Program-made: the position numbers and the translations under genes | IMG/VR virus record: IMGVR_UViG_3300012017_001208 | Span: 1-25,944 of that record | Length of the DNA stretch: 25,944 nucleotides | From: a virus | Direction: 5' to 3' (one strand) | Notes under the pieces: model-generated | The model's input: the letters and a program-made list of their open reading frames with translations, nothing else | Databases searched by the model: none | What the model was told of the DNA's origin: nothing | In this document: one piece after another, positions 13,403 through 20,870 of the stretch | Position numbering within the stretch: the first letter of the stretch is position 1 | Layout: each line of letters starts with the position of its first letter

Positions 13403-15489
13403 AATGCACCTTGTTGTTGTTGGCCTTGGGCGAGGCCTGGGACTTGACTAACTACATTTGACAACTGTTGATTTATTTTTTCAACCCCCAAATCTTGTTC
13501 TGGCTCAATTTTTGTTTTAATTGTTTCAAGAACGTTCAGAAGCTCTTTAAGGTTAGATAAATCTAAGCTTTGAAGACGAAGGGCAGTCTCGACGAGGTCA
13601 AGGTTTGCTTTTGTTTTATTTGCTTGTGCTTGTGTGATACGTTCAGCAGAAAGGGCGGTATCCAGTGAAACTTTATTTAATCTTTCAGCAGCTAATGATT
13701 GTTTAGCTTTTGCCTCGGCCATCAGATTTTCATTTTCAATGATCTGTCGCTGAGTTTGTAGCTGTTGCTGTACTTGTGTTTCTCTTTGCGCCATCATCTC
13801 TTGCTCTGCTACAGCGTCGACGAGTTGCTTTTTGTCGATGAGTGGAGAGTTTTCGATATAGAGCTTTGAAGGTACAGGAACACCCAGTTGACCAAGTTGT
13901 ACGAGCTGTTGGAACTGTAGACGCTTTTGGCTGTCTGTGTAAGCGACTTCATCAACAACAATGTTAAACTTTGTAAAGGTTTTGTTCTGGATCATCGGGT
14001 CAATCTCTTCCCCGACGACATCTTGGTATTTGCCGATCTTCCAGTTGTTTTGTAAGCAGGTTAACATCTTCTCCCCGACAAGCTTTTGCGTTGAGTCGAG
14101 TTGATCGAATAGACGTTGAAGCATTGTAAGACCAGCACCTTGACGCACCATAGCAAGAATACCTGGGACGTCATCTTTTGCCATTCCCATTAGCTCTTGG
14201 TTTACGAGACCTGTTTGATACACGAGGTTCTTTAGTTCGTTTTGAAGACCTGCTAAACCTGGATTCGGGGAGGTAGGTTGGATCTTTTCGGCATCAGACA
14301 TGTTTGCGTTTTTAGCGACTTTTACATTGATACCGTTACCGCCCTTTTTAAGATCTTCAGGATTGACTACAGCGTTTTCTTTATACTTCCAGCCTGAGTT
14401 AACTTGAGACTCGATCTGATCTGCTGTATTGATGAGGACGCGGTTATACAAGAATTGAGAATCACGCATACCTCTTACGAGGCCTTGATGACGTAATGCA
14501 AAGTTGGTCAGCTCTGGATTGTAAAAGCCATAGCAAGGGGTCATAGGGTAGCAGTCTAGGCCTGTCGGGTGCGGGCCAGAATAAAAAACTACCCCATTGA
14601 CGACTATGTTATATACAACTGTCGGAATATCCATTTCAATTAAATCAAGCTCAGGATAGATGCCGAGTAAGTCACCAAGGGCCTCTTGATTTGATGATGT
14701 CCACTCTTTTGTTTGCCCCGTCTTTGCATCGACGATGAACTTTGCTTTTCGTGAACTTTTGTAATAGTACTCGTCTACTGTGTAAAGCCCGATGTCTCGC
14801 ATGTAGTAATTTTCTGGCATGAAGATGAACTTGCCGTCTTTTTGGTAGACTGGTTGAAGCTTATCTACTTCTTCATCGCGTTGATAATTGAACATGCGTT
14901 TGACTTGGCTTTTAGTCAATGCTTGACGACGCCATACTGACTCTGCATCTGACATGTCAAAGTTCTTATAGAATGGGTCTATCCAGTAGTAGTTGTACGG
15001 AACGTTTGAAAGAATAATGTCACCATTCACGGGATCGTTTTCGTACGATACGTCCATATCAATAAAAGACAGGCCTTGAATTGCTGCTCCGTCAAATGCT
15101 TTAGAGATGACTTCATGACCGCCAGCTTGTTCAAATGACCAGATAAGAGATTTGGAAAGTTGTTGTGCGGCGACGTCTGCTTTCTTTGAAAGTGCTGAGC
15201 AAGATAAGCTTTTCTTATGCTGACGTTGATAGCCTGTGACGATTTCGATAGCGGGCTTGATAATGTTGAAGTAATAGCGTTTTTGACCCCAGTAAGGTGA
15301 GTTTCCATAGATCTCAAACCAGAGCGTTTGATCTCCTGCGTAGAAGCGTGTGTCTAAGTCTGCTTCTGCTTGAAAAGCTTGATTGACAACGACATAGTTC
15401 ATGTACGATCGTTCCATCCGATCAAGTACGTCTGTTTTATCACCGCTTTTATAAAATCTAGATTGTAGTCTTTCCGAAAGATTGTACAT
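13399..15489 (-). CDS. Portal protein (P22-like)
   Basis: The dodecameric portal sits at one capsid vertex and is the channel for DNA entry and exit. At 696 aa it has the length of P22-type portals. The N-terminal half contains ADLDTRFYAGDQTLWF, NIIKPAIEIVTGYQRQHKKS, and SFIDMDVSYENDPVNGDIIL, a typical clip/wing arrangement. PHPTGLDCYPMTPCYGFYNPE and QSQFL-like DSQFLYNRVLI are characteristic later segments. The C-terminus from about residue 555 is a long Gln/Ala/Glu-rich coiled coil (for example QRETQVQQQLQTQRQIIENE), as in portal barrel domains. It lies downstream of the terminase with a 76-base gap. The ribosome-binding site is weak (GGTAGTGA). Confidence 0.88.
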   Translation of the reverse strand: MYNLSERLQSRFYKSGDKTDVLDRMERSYMNYVVVNQAFQAEADLDTRFYAGDQTLWFEIYGNSPYWGQKRYYFNIIKPAIEIVTGYQRQHKKSLSCSALSKKADVAAQQLSKSLIWSFEQAGGHEVISKAFDGAAIQGLSFIDMDVSYENDPVNGDIILSNVPYNYYWIDPFYKNFDMSDAESVWRRQALTKSQVKRMFNYQRDEEVDKLQPVYQKDGKFIFMPENYYMRDIGLYTVDEYYYKSSRKAKFIVDAKTGQTKEWTSSNQEALGDLLGIYPELDLIEMDIPTVVYNIVVNGVVFYSGPHPTGLDCYPMTPCYGFYNPELTNFALRHQGLVRGMRDSQFLYNRVLINTADQIESQVNSGWKYKENAVVNPEDLKKGGNGINVKVAKNANMSDAEKIQPTSPNPGLAGLQNELKNLVYQTGLVNQELMGMAKDDVPGILAMVRQGAGLTMLQRLFDQLDSTQKLVGEKMLTCLQNNWKIGKYQDVVGEEIDPMIQNKTFTKFNIVVDEVAYTDSQKRLQFQQLVQLGQLGVPVPSKLYIENSPLIDKKQLVDAVAEQEMMAQRETQVQQQLQTQRQIIENENLMAEAKAKQSLAAERLNKVSLDTALSAERITQAQANKTKANLDLVETALRLQSLDLSNLKELLNVLETIKTKIEPEQDLGVEKINQQLSNVVSQVPGLAQGQQQQGAL

Positions 15490-15565
15490 TCACTACCAAC
15501 TTTTTTTTATAAGTTAGCAAATTTTAAGAGGTGCTGTCTATGAATAGAAAAGATAACGGAGTTTT

Positions 15566-17089
15566 TTAAAACATTTGCTGACCAAGCGGGAAACGATCTG
15601 TATCAAAAATTGCTGGCATGGAGCTTTGTTCTTGTACTTGCTTACGAGTATCTGCAAAGTACTTTTTATATGCTAAAATACTATAGCGTAGGGAATCTGC
15701 GCAATGAGAATGCTCATCGTGTCGCGGTCTTTCTTCTGGTCTTCCTAAACTCGTGTTCCACTCCCGAGAGTAGTTTGCGATATGGTCTATTCCAATTTTG
15801 CATAAAGGTTCGTGAAACCATGATCTTTCTAAACAAGATTTAACTAAGTCTATACCGTCTTGTACACCGATTCGATCTACAACTGTCATGTTTAAACCTA
15901 AGTCATAGGCAATCTCTAGACGTGTGAGACCAGTACTCATCTCATGTACTTTTGCGTCGTGCGGTACAAAATGTTCCCCGTACACATAACGCTTTGATTT
16001 GACGATGCGAATGTTTTCAGCAAGTGATTGTCCAGACGTTTCGTGAAAATCAATAAAACGTATGTCTCCAGATGGCATGACTTGAAAGTACCATACTGAC
16101 ATTGAATCAAAGTAACCTAGATCCCATCCTGTATGAACTGGTGTTGATGAGTCGTAGGGGAAGTTTCCAATACGTCCTTCATCACGTGCTTGATTGATGT
16201 AACGAGTGTAGTATTGCGCTTCTGTCGATGCTTGGAAAGCTTCTGTCGATGTAGACGGATACTCACGTAGCATAGCGTCTTTTTGAATCGCGTACTTTTG
16301 AGCGTACCATGCTTTTTGATACTCTGATAAGTTGATCCCTTTTGCTTTGAGAGACTCGAAGTACTCAAGCATTCGGGGAGTGTAGTAGACAGATTCGCGA
16401 AGCTGATATTCGTGATGTAAGTGCCAAGGGAAAAAGAAGAAACGATATTCGCTAGCTGTTAGTTTTGTCTTATCTTTACGTCTCTCTTCAGCAAGTACGC
16501 ACATATCTTTGAAGTGTCCAGAGCTTCCTTCTGCAGTAGACTCTATAATGATTTTTTGACCTGTTGCGACTGTGTTGAGAGAACCCGAGATTATCTCCTG
16601 AGCTTTGGATGGGTACTGAGCGCAGATCTTACCGAATTCTGATAAATGCAAGAGATTGAGTGTAGCTGAGCGCATAGATGTGCCGACGCGTATCATTGAG
16701 CCGTTAATGAAACTAAGCTCTCTTGCGCTGTCTGAGCGCGCTTTGAACGTGTCTTTTAGATCTATGATGCCTTCTGACGTCTCAACCGCGGGGAGATTGT
16801 CGTAAGCGTACTTTACACGCTTGAATAAATACTCCGCGTCTTCTCTAGTATGTGCGATGATGCCTGCAGTAAAGTTCTTATTGAATAAGCATTCGTCAAG
16901 GAGATAGAGACAGCAGAAAGTAGATATGCCGAGCTGCCGTGCTTTCAGTATGACATTACATGTATGCAAGCGTGAATAGATCTCTTCTTGAGCCCAGTTA
17001 AACTTAAATACTGTTGACTCACCCTCTTTGTCAACTATTTTGTAAAGATGCTCTAAACGCCATTTTTGATCTAACAGTAGATCTTTCAT
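15566..17089 (-). CDS. terL: Terminase large subunit
   Basis: The packaging motor ATPase and headful nuclease, 507 aa, intact. The ATPase has a Walker A-like KARQLGIST (residues 49-57), a Walker B LLHLSEF (146-152) with catalytic Glu151, and motif III IIESTAEG (181-188). The RNase H-like nuclease has TGWDLGYFDS (320-329) with Asp323, a later GIDHIANYSREW segment, and a C-terminal HCADSLRYSILAY with the third Asp. It would work with the portal and a small terminase to fill the capsid. Its ATG shares one base with the stop of the 46-aa RHH gene (TAATG), so the two are co-translated from the promoter at 17,249-17,277. Confidence 0.93.
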   Translation of the reverse strand: MKDLLLDQKWRLEHLYKIVDKEGESTVFKFNWAQEEIYSRLHTCNVILKARQLGISTFCCLYLLDECLFNKNFTAGIIAHTREDAEYLFKRVKYAYDNLPAVETSEGIIDLKDTFKARSDSARELSFINGSMIRVGTSMRSATLNLLHLSEFGKICAQYPSKAQEIISGSLNTVATGQKIIIESTAEGSSGHFKDMCVLAEERRKDKTKLTASEYRFFFFPWHLHHEYQLRESVYYTPRMLEYFESLKAKGINLSEYQKAWYAQKYAIQKDAMLREYPSTSTEAFQASTEAQYYTRYINQARDEGRIGNFPYDSSTPVHTGWDLGYFDSMSVWYFQVMPSGDIRFIDFHETSGQSLAENIRIVKSKRYVYGEHFVPHDAKVHEMSTGLTRLEIAYDLGLNMTVVDRIGVQDGIDLVKSCLERSWFHEPLCKIGIDHIANYSREWNTSLGRPEERPRHDEHSHCADSLRYSILAYKKYFADTRKQVQEQSSMPAIFDTDRFPLGQQMF

Positions 17090-17229
17090 TAGCTCAAGTG
17101 TCTTTCTTTATACTCTTTCAAAGCAAGTTCAAAAACTTCTTTAAGCTTTAGAGATTTTTGCACGCAGTATATTTTGATCTCTTTGAGAAGTTCTGCATCT
17201 AATTTAACTGTAGCTGTTGACTCTTCCAT
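17089..17229 (-). CDS. Ribbon-helix-helix protein, 46 aa, first gene of the late operon
   Basis: A short gene that starts after AAAAGGAAAAA and ends by TAATG overlap with terL. The protein has the RHH layout: strand STATVKLD, helix AELLKEIKIYCVQKSL, helix KLKEVFELALKEYKERH. RHH dimers bind DNA through the paired strands. It is preceded by TTTACT-17 bases-TATAAT, so it heads the leftward late transcript and could regulate its own promoter. The central IKIYCVQKSLKLKEVFE resembles FKIHCIQNDISQQDLFE of the early RHH protein at 21,550, so the two may be paralogues. Confidence 0.7.
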   Translation of the reverse strand: MEESTATVKLDAELLKEIKIYCVQKSLKLKEVFELALKEYKERHLS

Positions 17230-17248
17230 TTTTTCCTTTTTTCTCTAT

Positions 17249-17277
17249 ATTATATACGCGTAATATTTAAAAGTAAA
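17249..17277 (-). promoter_or_regulatory. Leftward late promoter
   Basis: On the leftward strand TTTACT (17272-17277) is separated by exactly 17 bases from a perfect TATAAT (17249-17254). The next features are an AAGGA ribosome-binding site and the RHH/terminase genes. This is the best sigma70-type promoter match in the window and probably drives the structural block. Confidence 0.7.
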
Positions 17278-17343
17278 GCACAAAAAAATTAAACTGTTTT
17301 AATTGTGTAATGTACATTTTAATAAAAATAAATCAGAAAAAGT

Positions 17344-17373
17344 TTGCAATAAAAAAAGACATTGTGATATTGT
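17344..17373 (+). promoter_or_regulatory. Possible rightward promoter for the 159-aa gene
   Basis: TTGCAA (17344-17349), an 18-base spacer and TATTGT (17368-17373) are a moderate promoter match 55 bases upstream of the ATG. Further left, ATTAAACTGTTTTAAT (from about 17,289) is an inverted repeat that could be an operator between the two divergent promoters. Confidence 0.4.
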
Positions 17374-17428
17374 GATGTCATTAAAGCGTTCTAACGCAAA
17401 ATTAATTGAGATAAACTGAGAGACTTTC

Positions 17429-17908
17429 ATGAACACAGTTAAAGATTATTATCTATTTTCAAAAATTGAAGATGGTATTTTCATTAATCCTCTACACGAC
17501 ACAACAAAGACAAAAACAAGAAAACGACTAGAAGATTTAGCAACACAAAGAGAAGAATCAATAATAAAATATTTTAAGGGTAGTGGCATAAAATACACTC
17601 TTAGCAAAGATTGCGACAACTGTCATTGTATGTATGATTCTTTGCCAATTTATTTGCGTGGTCTCTCTTTAAACGGCGTAAAATTTGAAATAGAAAGATT
17701 TAAAGAGAATGATTTAGTTGAATTTACTTACTTACATTCGATTAATACTTCGTCAGATCGTATGCGTATTGCAGAGGTAGAAAAAGAAGATGTTGTTCAC
17801 TATCAGATTTATGCACAAGTACATAAAATTACAGAAAATTACATAACGTTTTTAGTTTTTGCTGATGAGTCAGATTTCTTTTTAAAACTAAAAGAATCCC
17901 ATCAATAA
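17429..17908 (+). CDS. Unknown 159-aa protein, rightward
   Basis: The start follows CTGAGAGACTTTC, a weak ribosome-binding site. The N-terminal half is charged and helical (KTKTRKRLEDLATQREESII). A cysteine-bearing segment, SKDCDNCHCMYDSLP, lies near residues 60-74 and could bind metal. The second half alternates strands: KFEIERFKENDLVEFTYLHS, then HYQIYAQVHKITENYITFLV. That layout could be a small beta-barrel. The gene is a single rightward unit between the divergent late promoter and the leftward replication genes, a place for an early regulator or host-directed protein. No family is recognised. Confidence 0.75.
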   Translation: MNTVKDYYLFSKIEDGIFINPLHDTTKTKTRKRLEDLATQREESIIKYFKGSGIKYTLSKDCDNCHCMYDSLPIYLRGLSLNGVKFEIERFKENDLVEFTYLHSINTSSDRMRIAEVEKEDVVHYQIYAQVHKITENYITFLVFADESDFFLKLKESHQ

Positions 17909-17929
17909 GGGGGGTCTCGCGGAACTCGG

Positions 17930-17951
17930 GGGGTTTGTTTATTCAAACTCC
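17930..17951. terminator. Possible weak bidirectional terminator
   Basis: GGGGTTTG-TTTATT-CAAACTCC can form an 8-bp stem (one G-U pair) between the converging ends of the 159-aa and 91-aa genes. It has no strong T-run, so efficiency is doubtful. Confidence 0.4.
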
Positions 17952-18227
17952 TCATTTCACGATACGTAGAATCTCGTTTGATTTGCCTAGAAACAAAGTC
18001 CTCACTGCTAACTCTACCTGTGCTCTAAAGTTCTCGCTACTCAACTCAATCACATAGCAAAACCCTTTCCGTACAGTAACGATAACACAATAGTCTTCAA
18101 GCAAAAATGGTGTTTCTAAGCTCATAGACAAGAGCTTTTCGTTTAAAGCTGTGATGAGTCGTTTTTGTTGAGATAAGTCCTTGGGAGGCTCTGGAACGAT
18201 GTTCTTTGATCTTCTAGAATTATACAT
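17952..18227 (-). CDS. Unknown 91-aa protein coupled to the replication initiator
   Basis: It overlaps the end of the O-like gene by 8 bases and has its own GGGGAGTTCT ribosome-binding site. The N-terminus is basic and polar (NSRRSKNIVPEPPKDLSQQK). A helix LITALNEKLLSMSLE follows, then a beta hairpin FLLEDYCVIVTVRKGFCYVIELS and a final helix. In lambda-like phages the gene after O is the helicase loader P, but this protein is far too short and lacks an ATPase motif, so it is not P. A small accessory replication factor is possible. Confidence 0.65.
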   Translation of the reverse strand: MYNSRRSKNIVPEPPKDLSQQKRLITALNEKLLSMSLETPFLLEDYCVIVTVRKGFCYVIELSSENFRAQVELAVRTLFLGKSNEILRIVK

Positions 18228-19179
18228 AGAACTCCCCGAATGCTTTATCGATAAACTTTTTAAACTCTTCAGGATTAGCGTAAACGTAACATTCGTAATC
18301 GCGATTTTTGACTTTGATATGCAGATCTCGAAATTCTAAAAGCTTGTTGTATGGCAAAGAGCAGTAGAACTCATAGTTCTCTCTCCCTTGCTTAATTTGT
18401 TCAGCTGTCAATGTTGCTTCATGCTTTTTCTTCATCTCGTTTCGAATCCATGGAAAAGCTCTATCTCTATAAAAGCTCTCTAAAAAGCTACCGTAGCGTT
18501 CTACTTTCAAGCCTTTTTTGATCAAATCGCAAGCATCGAAGTATACATCTTCCATAAACATCCCCCTAGCTTCCAGCCTTTCCTTGTACTTACTCTCAAA
18601 CTCCTCCTTTACAGCTTCAGCATTTGTAAAGACTCCAGCTACAGAATCAAAGCCAATCTTCTGTAAAGAAGCAGCCCCAGCCTCGCGCGTGCTAGCTGTT
18701 TTTTCCTTTATTTGCAGCCGTTCTTTGTGTGTTACCGGGATTCGGTAGGGGGGGGTTACCGGGATTCGGTATACCTCTATACCGGAATCCGGTATATAGG
18801 AATTATTTTGAACATTATCTATACCGCCATTCGGTATATAAGAATTATTTTGCTGCTCATCTGGTAAAAATTCTTTACTAGTAACTGTATGTTCTTTGTT
18901 AACGATGAAAGAGTAAGCTCTGATACCATCAACTATTTTTGAAACTACAATTCCCTTATCAACTAATTTCTTAATTGCATTCTGTACTGTACTCAATGCT
19001 AAACCTGTGGCTTTTGTAAGCTGTGAAAAAGAGATCTTATCTTCTGCTTTATGCCATCCGTACGTTTTTCTAATGATCGCACACATGACATGAACTTCAG
19101 TCGATGAAAGCTGATTAAGTAAAACGTCGAAAAAATAATTTGGCGCTTGAGTAAAATTAGGTAAAAAATAATCTTCCAT
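18220..19179 (-). CDS. Lambda O-like replication initiator
   Basis: A 319-aa protein. Its N-terminal 95 residues match the phage replication protein O N-terminal winged-helix domain: PNYFFDVLLNQLSSTEVHVM, then IIRKTYGWHKAEDKISFSQL, then LALSTVQNAIKKLVDKGIVV. This domain binds origin iterons. Residues about 108-150 are a low-complexity linker with repeated NNSYIP and YRIPVT units, encoded by the DNA iterons. The C-terminal half is helical and charged (LEARGMFMEDVYFDACDLIK, FPWIRNEMKKKHEATL) and would contact a helicase or loader. The start follows AAAGGTCATC. With the origin inside the gene, the initiator binds its own coding sequence, as in lambda. Confidence 0.82.
   Translation of the reverse strand: MEDYFLPNFTQAPNYFFDVLLNQLSSTEVHVMCAIIRKTYGWHKAEDKISFSQLTKATGLALSTVQNAIKKLVDKGIVVSKIVDGIRAYSFIVNKEHTVTSKEFLPDEQQNNSYIPNGGIDNVQNNSYIPDSGIEVYRIPVTPPYRIPVTHKERLQIKEKTASTREAGAASLQKIGFDSVAGVFTNAEAVKEEFESKYKERLEARGMFMEDVYFDACDLIKKGLKVERYGSFLESFYRDRAFPWIRNEMKKKHEATLTAEQIKQGRENYEFYCSLPYNKLLEFRDLHIKVKNRDYECYVYANPEEFKKFIDKAFGEFYV
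18733..18852. repeat. Iterons inside the O-like gene: putative replication origin
   Basis: Four copies of a 15-bp site with consensus TACCGG(G/A)AT(T/C)CGGTA lie at 18733-18747, 18757-18771, 18780-18794 and 18822-18836. The third is the core of a 19-bp perfect inverted repeat, TATACCGGAATCCGGTATA (18778-18796). After units 3 and 4 comes the same AT-rich 20-base block (18791-18810 and 18833-18852, one mismatch). Spacing is 24, 23 and 42 bases. The position, mid-gene in an O-type initiator and encoding a flexible linker, is that of ori-lambda. Other evidence of origin activity cannot be obtained here. Confidence 0.75.
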
Positions 19180-19209
19180 GATGACCTTTAATTAAAATTT
19201 TTAATAAAG

Positions 19210-19331
19210 GTTCTATTAAAAGAATTTATCGTATAACGTAAAAAAACGACGATATGCTACGATTGAAGCGTTCTTTTATAGAACCGTTCTTCTAATAGAA
19301 CTGTTGTTAATGGAACTGTTTTACATAGAAC
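19210..19331. promoter_or_regulatory. Tandem GTTCT(N)AGAAC operator-like array upstream of the O-like gene
   Basis: Inverted-repeat units of the GTTCT-(5 or 6 bases)-AGAAC type lie at 19270-19284 and 19286-19301. Degenerate copies follow at 19303-19316 (GTTGTTAATGGAAC) and 19318-19331 (GTTTTACATAGAAC), and a further one lies at 19210-19224. The four adjacent units have a 15-17 base period. They are 30-150 bases upstream of the initiator ATG, where a regulator or initiator would bind. Confidence 0.6.
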
Positions 19332-19394
19332 TTCTCCTTAAATACTAAAGAGGCTTCACTATAGAAAATTGATCGTCAGAAATACCCTATAAAA

Positions 19395-19471
19395 TCTTTA
19401 ACTAAAACCGTGTAGCGATTTCACAGATCGCTATAAATTAATAGCCCGTAGCTTACCACTACGGGTTTTTT
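19395..19471 (+). ncRNA. Possible OOP-like small RNA between the initiator and an upstream wHTH gene
   Basis: Rightward, two hairpins follow one another: TAGCGAT-TTCACAG-ATCGCTA (19413-19433) and CCCGTAG-CTTACCA-CTACGGG (19445-19465), then TTTTTT. No rightward protein gene precedes this terminator, and TATAAA at 19388-19393 is a possible -10 box, so a transcript of roughly 70-75 bases is possible. Lambda OOP RNA has a similar setting: short, opposite to O, ending near the 3' end of the gene upstream of O. The -35 box is poor; the terminator may instead only block stray rightward transcription. Confidence 0.4.
19445..19471 (+). terminator. Rho-independent terminator, rightward
   Basis: A 7-bp GC-rich stem, CCCGTAG/CTACGGG, with a 7-base loop is followed by TTTTTT (19466-19471). 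It lies 22 bases before the 3' end of the leftward 96-aa gene. Confidence 0.8.
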
Positions 19472-19493
19472 GTTTGGTATTAAATTTAAAATT

Positions 19494-19784
19494 TTACTGT
19501 TTCATGCTATATGTTAATGTCCTACCCTTGATTTTTGTTATCAGTCCTCCGTCAACTAATTCTTTAACAGCTGAAATAATCGTAGAAATATCTAAATCTG
19601 TTCTTTCTCTAAGCATCGAATAAGTAATTCTAATTTCATCATCTTGAAATTTTATAAGTGATGAAATTGCTAGATATACTCTTGCTGCCGAAAAACTTGA
19701 ATACTGTAATTTTTTAGTCAACTGATCTATAATTTCCCACTCAAACCTGATCATTTCATTCTCTCTATTACTTCTAAGAGACAT
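19494..19784 (-). CDS. Winged-helix DNA-binding protein, 96 aa
   Basis: The start follows AAAAGGAAGACTAAA. Residues about 30-90 form a winged-helix pattern: FSAARVYLAISSLIKFQDDE, then IRITYSMLRERTDLDISTII then SAVKELVDGGLITKIKGRTL. This is a helix, a turn-recognition pair and a beta wing, like the replication-initiation or GntR-like HTH fold. It lies just upstream of the O-like initiator in the leftward operon, the place of cII in lambda, and is probably a transcriptional or replication regulator. The specific role is unknown. Confidence 0.7.
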   Translation of the reverse strand: MSLRSNRENEMIRFEWEIIDQLTKKLQYSSFSAARVYLAISSLIKFQDDEIRITYSMLRERTDLDISTIISAVKELVDGGLITKIKGRTLTYSMKQ

Positions 19785-19805
19785 TTTAGTCTTCCTTTTA
19801 AAATT

Positions 19806-20165
19806 TTAATATTTACAATCGTCAATAATTGTATATAAAATCCAATCGCTAGAATTTTCGACATCTTCAAATATTTCAGTGTGTTTAAATCCATATAAAA
19901 TCGGCGGTAAAAATTCTTTTTTATCTTCAGAAACGAAGCCCAAAGTCATTTTTTTAAATGCTAAATCTATTTTATCGTCATTGAGTGTTGGTAAAATAGC
20001 ACGTAAACTTAAATTATTAATTTCTACCCATTTTTTATTAAAATGTTCGCTACAATGTCCTGATAGCTTTAGCTTTATATAGTAAAATATTATAGCACAG
20101 TCTAGACCGTACTTGTATTCTATTTCTGCATTGTAATTCTCTTTATTTCCTTTAGGAAAGTACAT
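19806..20165 (-). CDS. Possible winged-helix protein, 119 aa, first leftward early gene
   Basis: The start follows AGGGAGATTAAA. The pattern IEYKYGLDCAIIFYYIKLKL, then HFNKKWVEINNLSLRAILPT, then LNDDKIDLAFKKMTLGFVSE resembles the N-terminal domain of phage replisome-organiser or DnaD-like proteins: GL-x-x-A-I, an inserted loop, then a helix-turn-helix. The C-terminus (FEDVENSSDWILYTIIDDCKY) is short and acidic, lacking the usual second domain. As first gene of the leftward transcript from the divergent control region, it may be an early regulator. Assignment is tentative. Confidence 0.55.
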   Translation of the reverse strand: MYFPKGNKENYNAEIEYKYGLDCAIIFYYIKLKLSGHCSEHFNKKWVEINNLSLRAILPTLNDDKIDLAFKKMTLGFVSEDKKEFLPPILYGFKHTEIFEDVENSSDWILYTIIDDCKY

Positions 20166-20323
20166 TTTAATCTCCCTTCTTTACTCTATAGTTATACTAG
20201 CACACAGAAAGCTTTTTAACAAACTTTTCTTTTTTTTCTTTTTTGTTGTGTATAATTATTGTGTGTGTTATATTGAATATACAAAAGCAAACAAGTGCAA
20301 TAAAAAAAATTGAGGCAATAAAA
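20166..20323. promoter_or_regulatory. Divergent early control region
   Basis: An AT-rich spacer with no gene lies between leftward and rightward early genes. Rightward, TATAAT (20251-20256) is a perfect -10 box. Leftward, TTAAAA and TATAAC are 17 bases apart (about 20,187-20,215). The region resembles a lambda-type early switch, but no repressor gene next to it was recognised. AATTGAGGCA at 20308-20317 is the ribosome-binding site of the rightward gene. Confidence 0.5.
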
Positions 20324-20824
20324 ATGAGAAACTATCTTTACAATCACACATCAGAAGAAACAGCGTACGTAATAAAAGATTATCCGTGGGGTTTTCGTAT
20401 GAGAACAGAACAACGATCATGGATTGAATCGAATAAAAACGGCGATCGTTACATAGTTCAAACAAAAGATCCGCGAACTGGAAATTGGTGCGCTCCAAAA
20501 AAATCTACTTATGCCCCTGTAAAAGTTTTATTTCTTGATGAACATGGTCATTTACAATACTTCTCTTTAAAACATTCTGCAGATGAAAAAACTATTTTAG
20601 AATTTTATGAGCAACACAAAGAGAACTTAAACCCATTTCAACTCGCTCAAATTAAAAAACGTATTGCTATTGAAAAAGTTATGAAAAACGTGAGTTTTAA
20701 ATTTGAAAATGTTTCGTTTAATGAAACAGAAGAACAGCGAACAGCTAGAGAAGAACAAGAAAAGAAAAATGAAAACGCTATTCTTAATGCTATTAACTAC
20801 GAGTTAAAACAAATAACACTATAA
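20324..20824 (+). CDS. Unknown 166-aa early protein with PWGFRMRTEQ motif
   Basis: ATG 20324 is chosen because it follows AATTGAGGCAATAAAA; the longer frame to 20243 would run through the promoter. The N-terminal 60 residues contain VIKDYPWGFRMRTEQRSWIE, then GDRYIVQTKDPRTGNWCAPK and STYAPVKVLFLDEHGHLQYF. This arrangement (PWGF-x-x-R-x-EQ-x-x-W, then KDPRTG-x-W-x-x-PK) seems a conserved phage/host domain that I cannot name. The C-terminal half is Lys/Glu-rich and helical, probably coiled. It is the first gene of the rightward early transcript, so expressed early. Nucleic-acid binding is possible, not shown. Confidence 0.75.
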   Translation: MRNYLYNHTSEETAYVIKDYPWGFRMRTEQRSWIESNKNGDRYIVQTKDPRTGNWCAPKKSTYAPVKVLFLDEHGHLQYFSLKHSADEKTILEFYEQHKENLNPFQLAQIKKRIAIEKVMKNVSFKFENVSFNETEEQRTAREEQEKKNENAILNAINYELKQITL

Positions 20825-20830
20825 AATTTA

Positions 20831-20846
20831 GCCCCCTTTTGGGGGC
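20831..20846 (+). other. Intercistronic hairpin GCCCCC-TTTT-GGGGGC
   Basis: A perfect 6-bp GC-only stem with a TTTT loop lies 7 bases after the stop of the 166-aa gene and 25 bases before the next ATG. It has no following T-run rightward, so it may stabilise the mRNA end or partly reduce downstream expression. Confidence 0.55.
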
Positions 20847-20870
20847 AACACAACAAATTGAGGTAATGAC

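Noticed and set aside
17952-18227. Lambda P-like helicase loader downstream of the O-like gene
   Set aside because: The protein is only 91 aa and has no ATPase or loader motif.
18733-18852. CRISPR array
   Set aside because: Repeats are 15 bp, uneven in spacing (24, 23, 42) and lie inside a coding frame; this fits iterons, not CRISPR.
19270-19331. attP or integrase core site
   Set aside because: No integrase gene is visible and the units are tandem inverted repeats with a regular period, better explained as operators.
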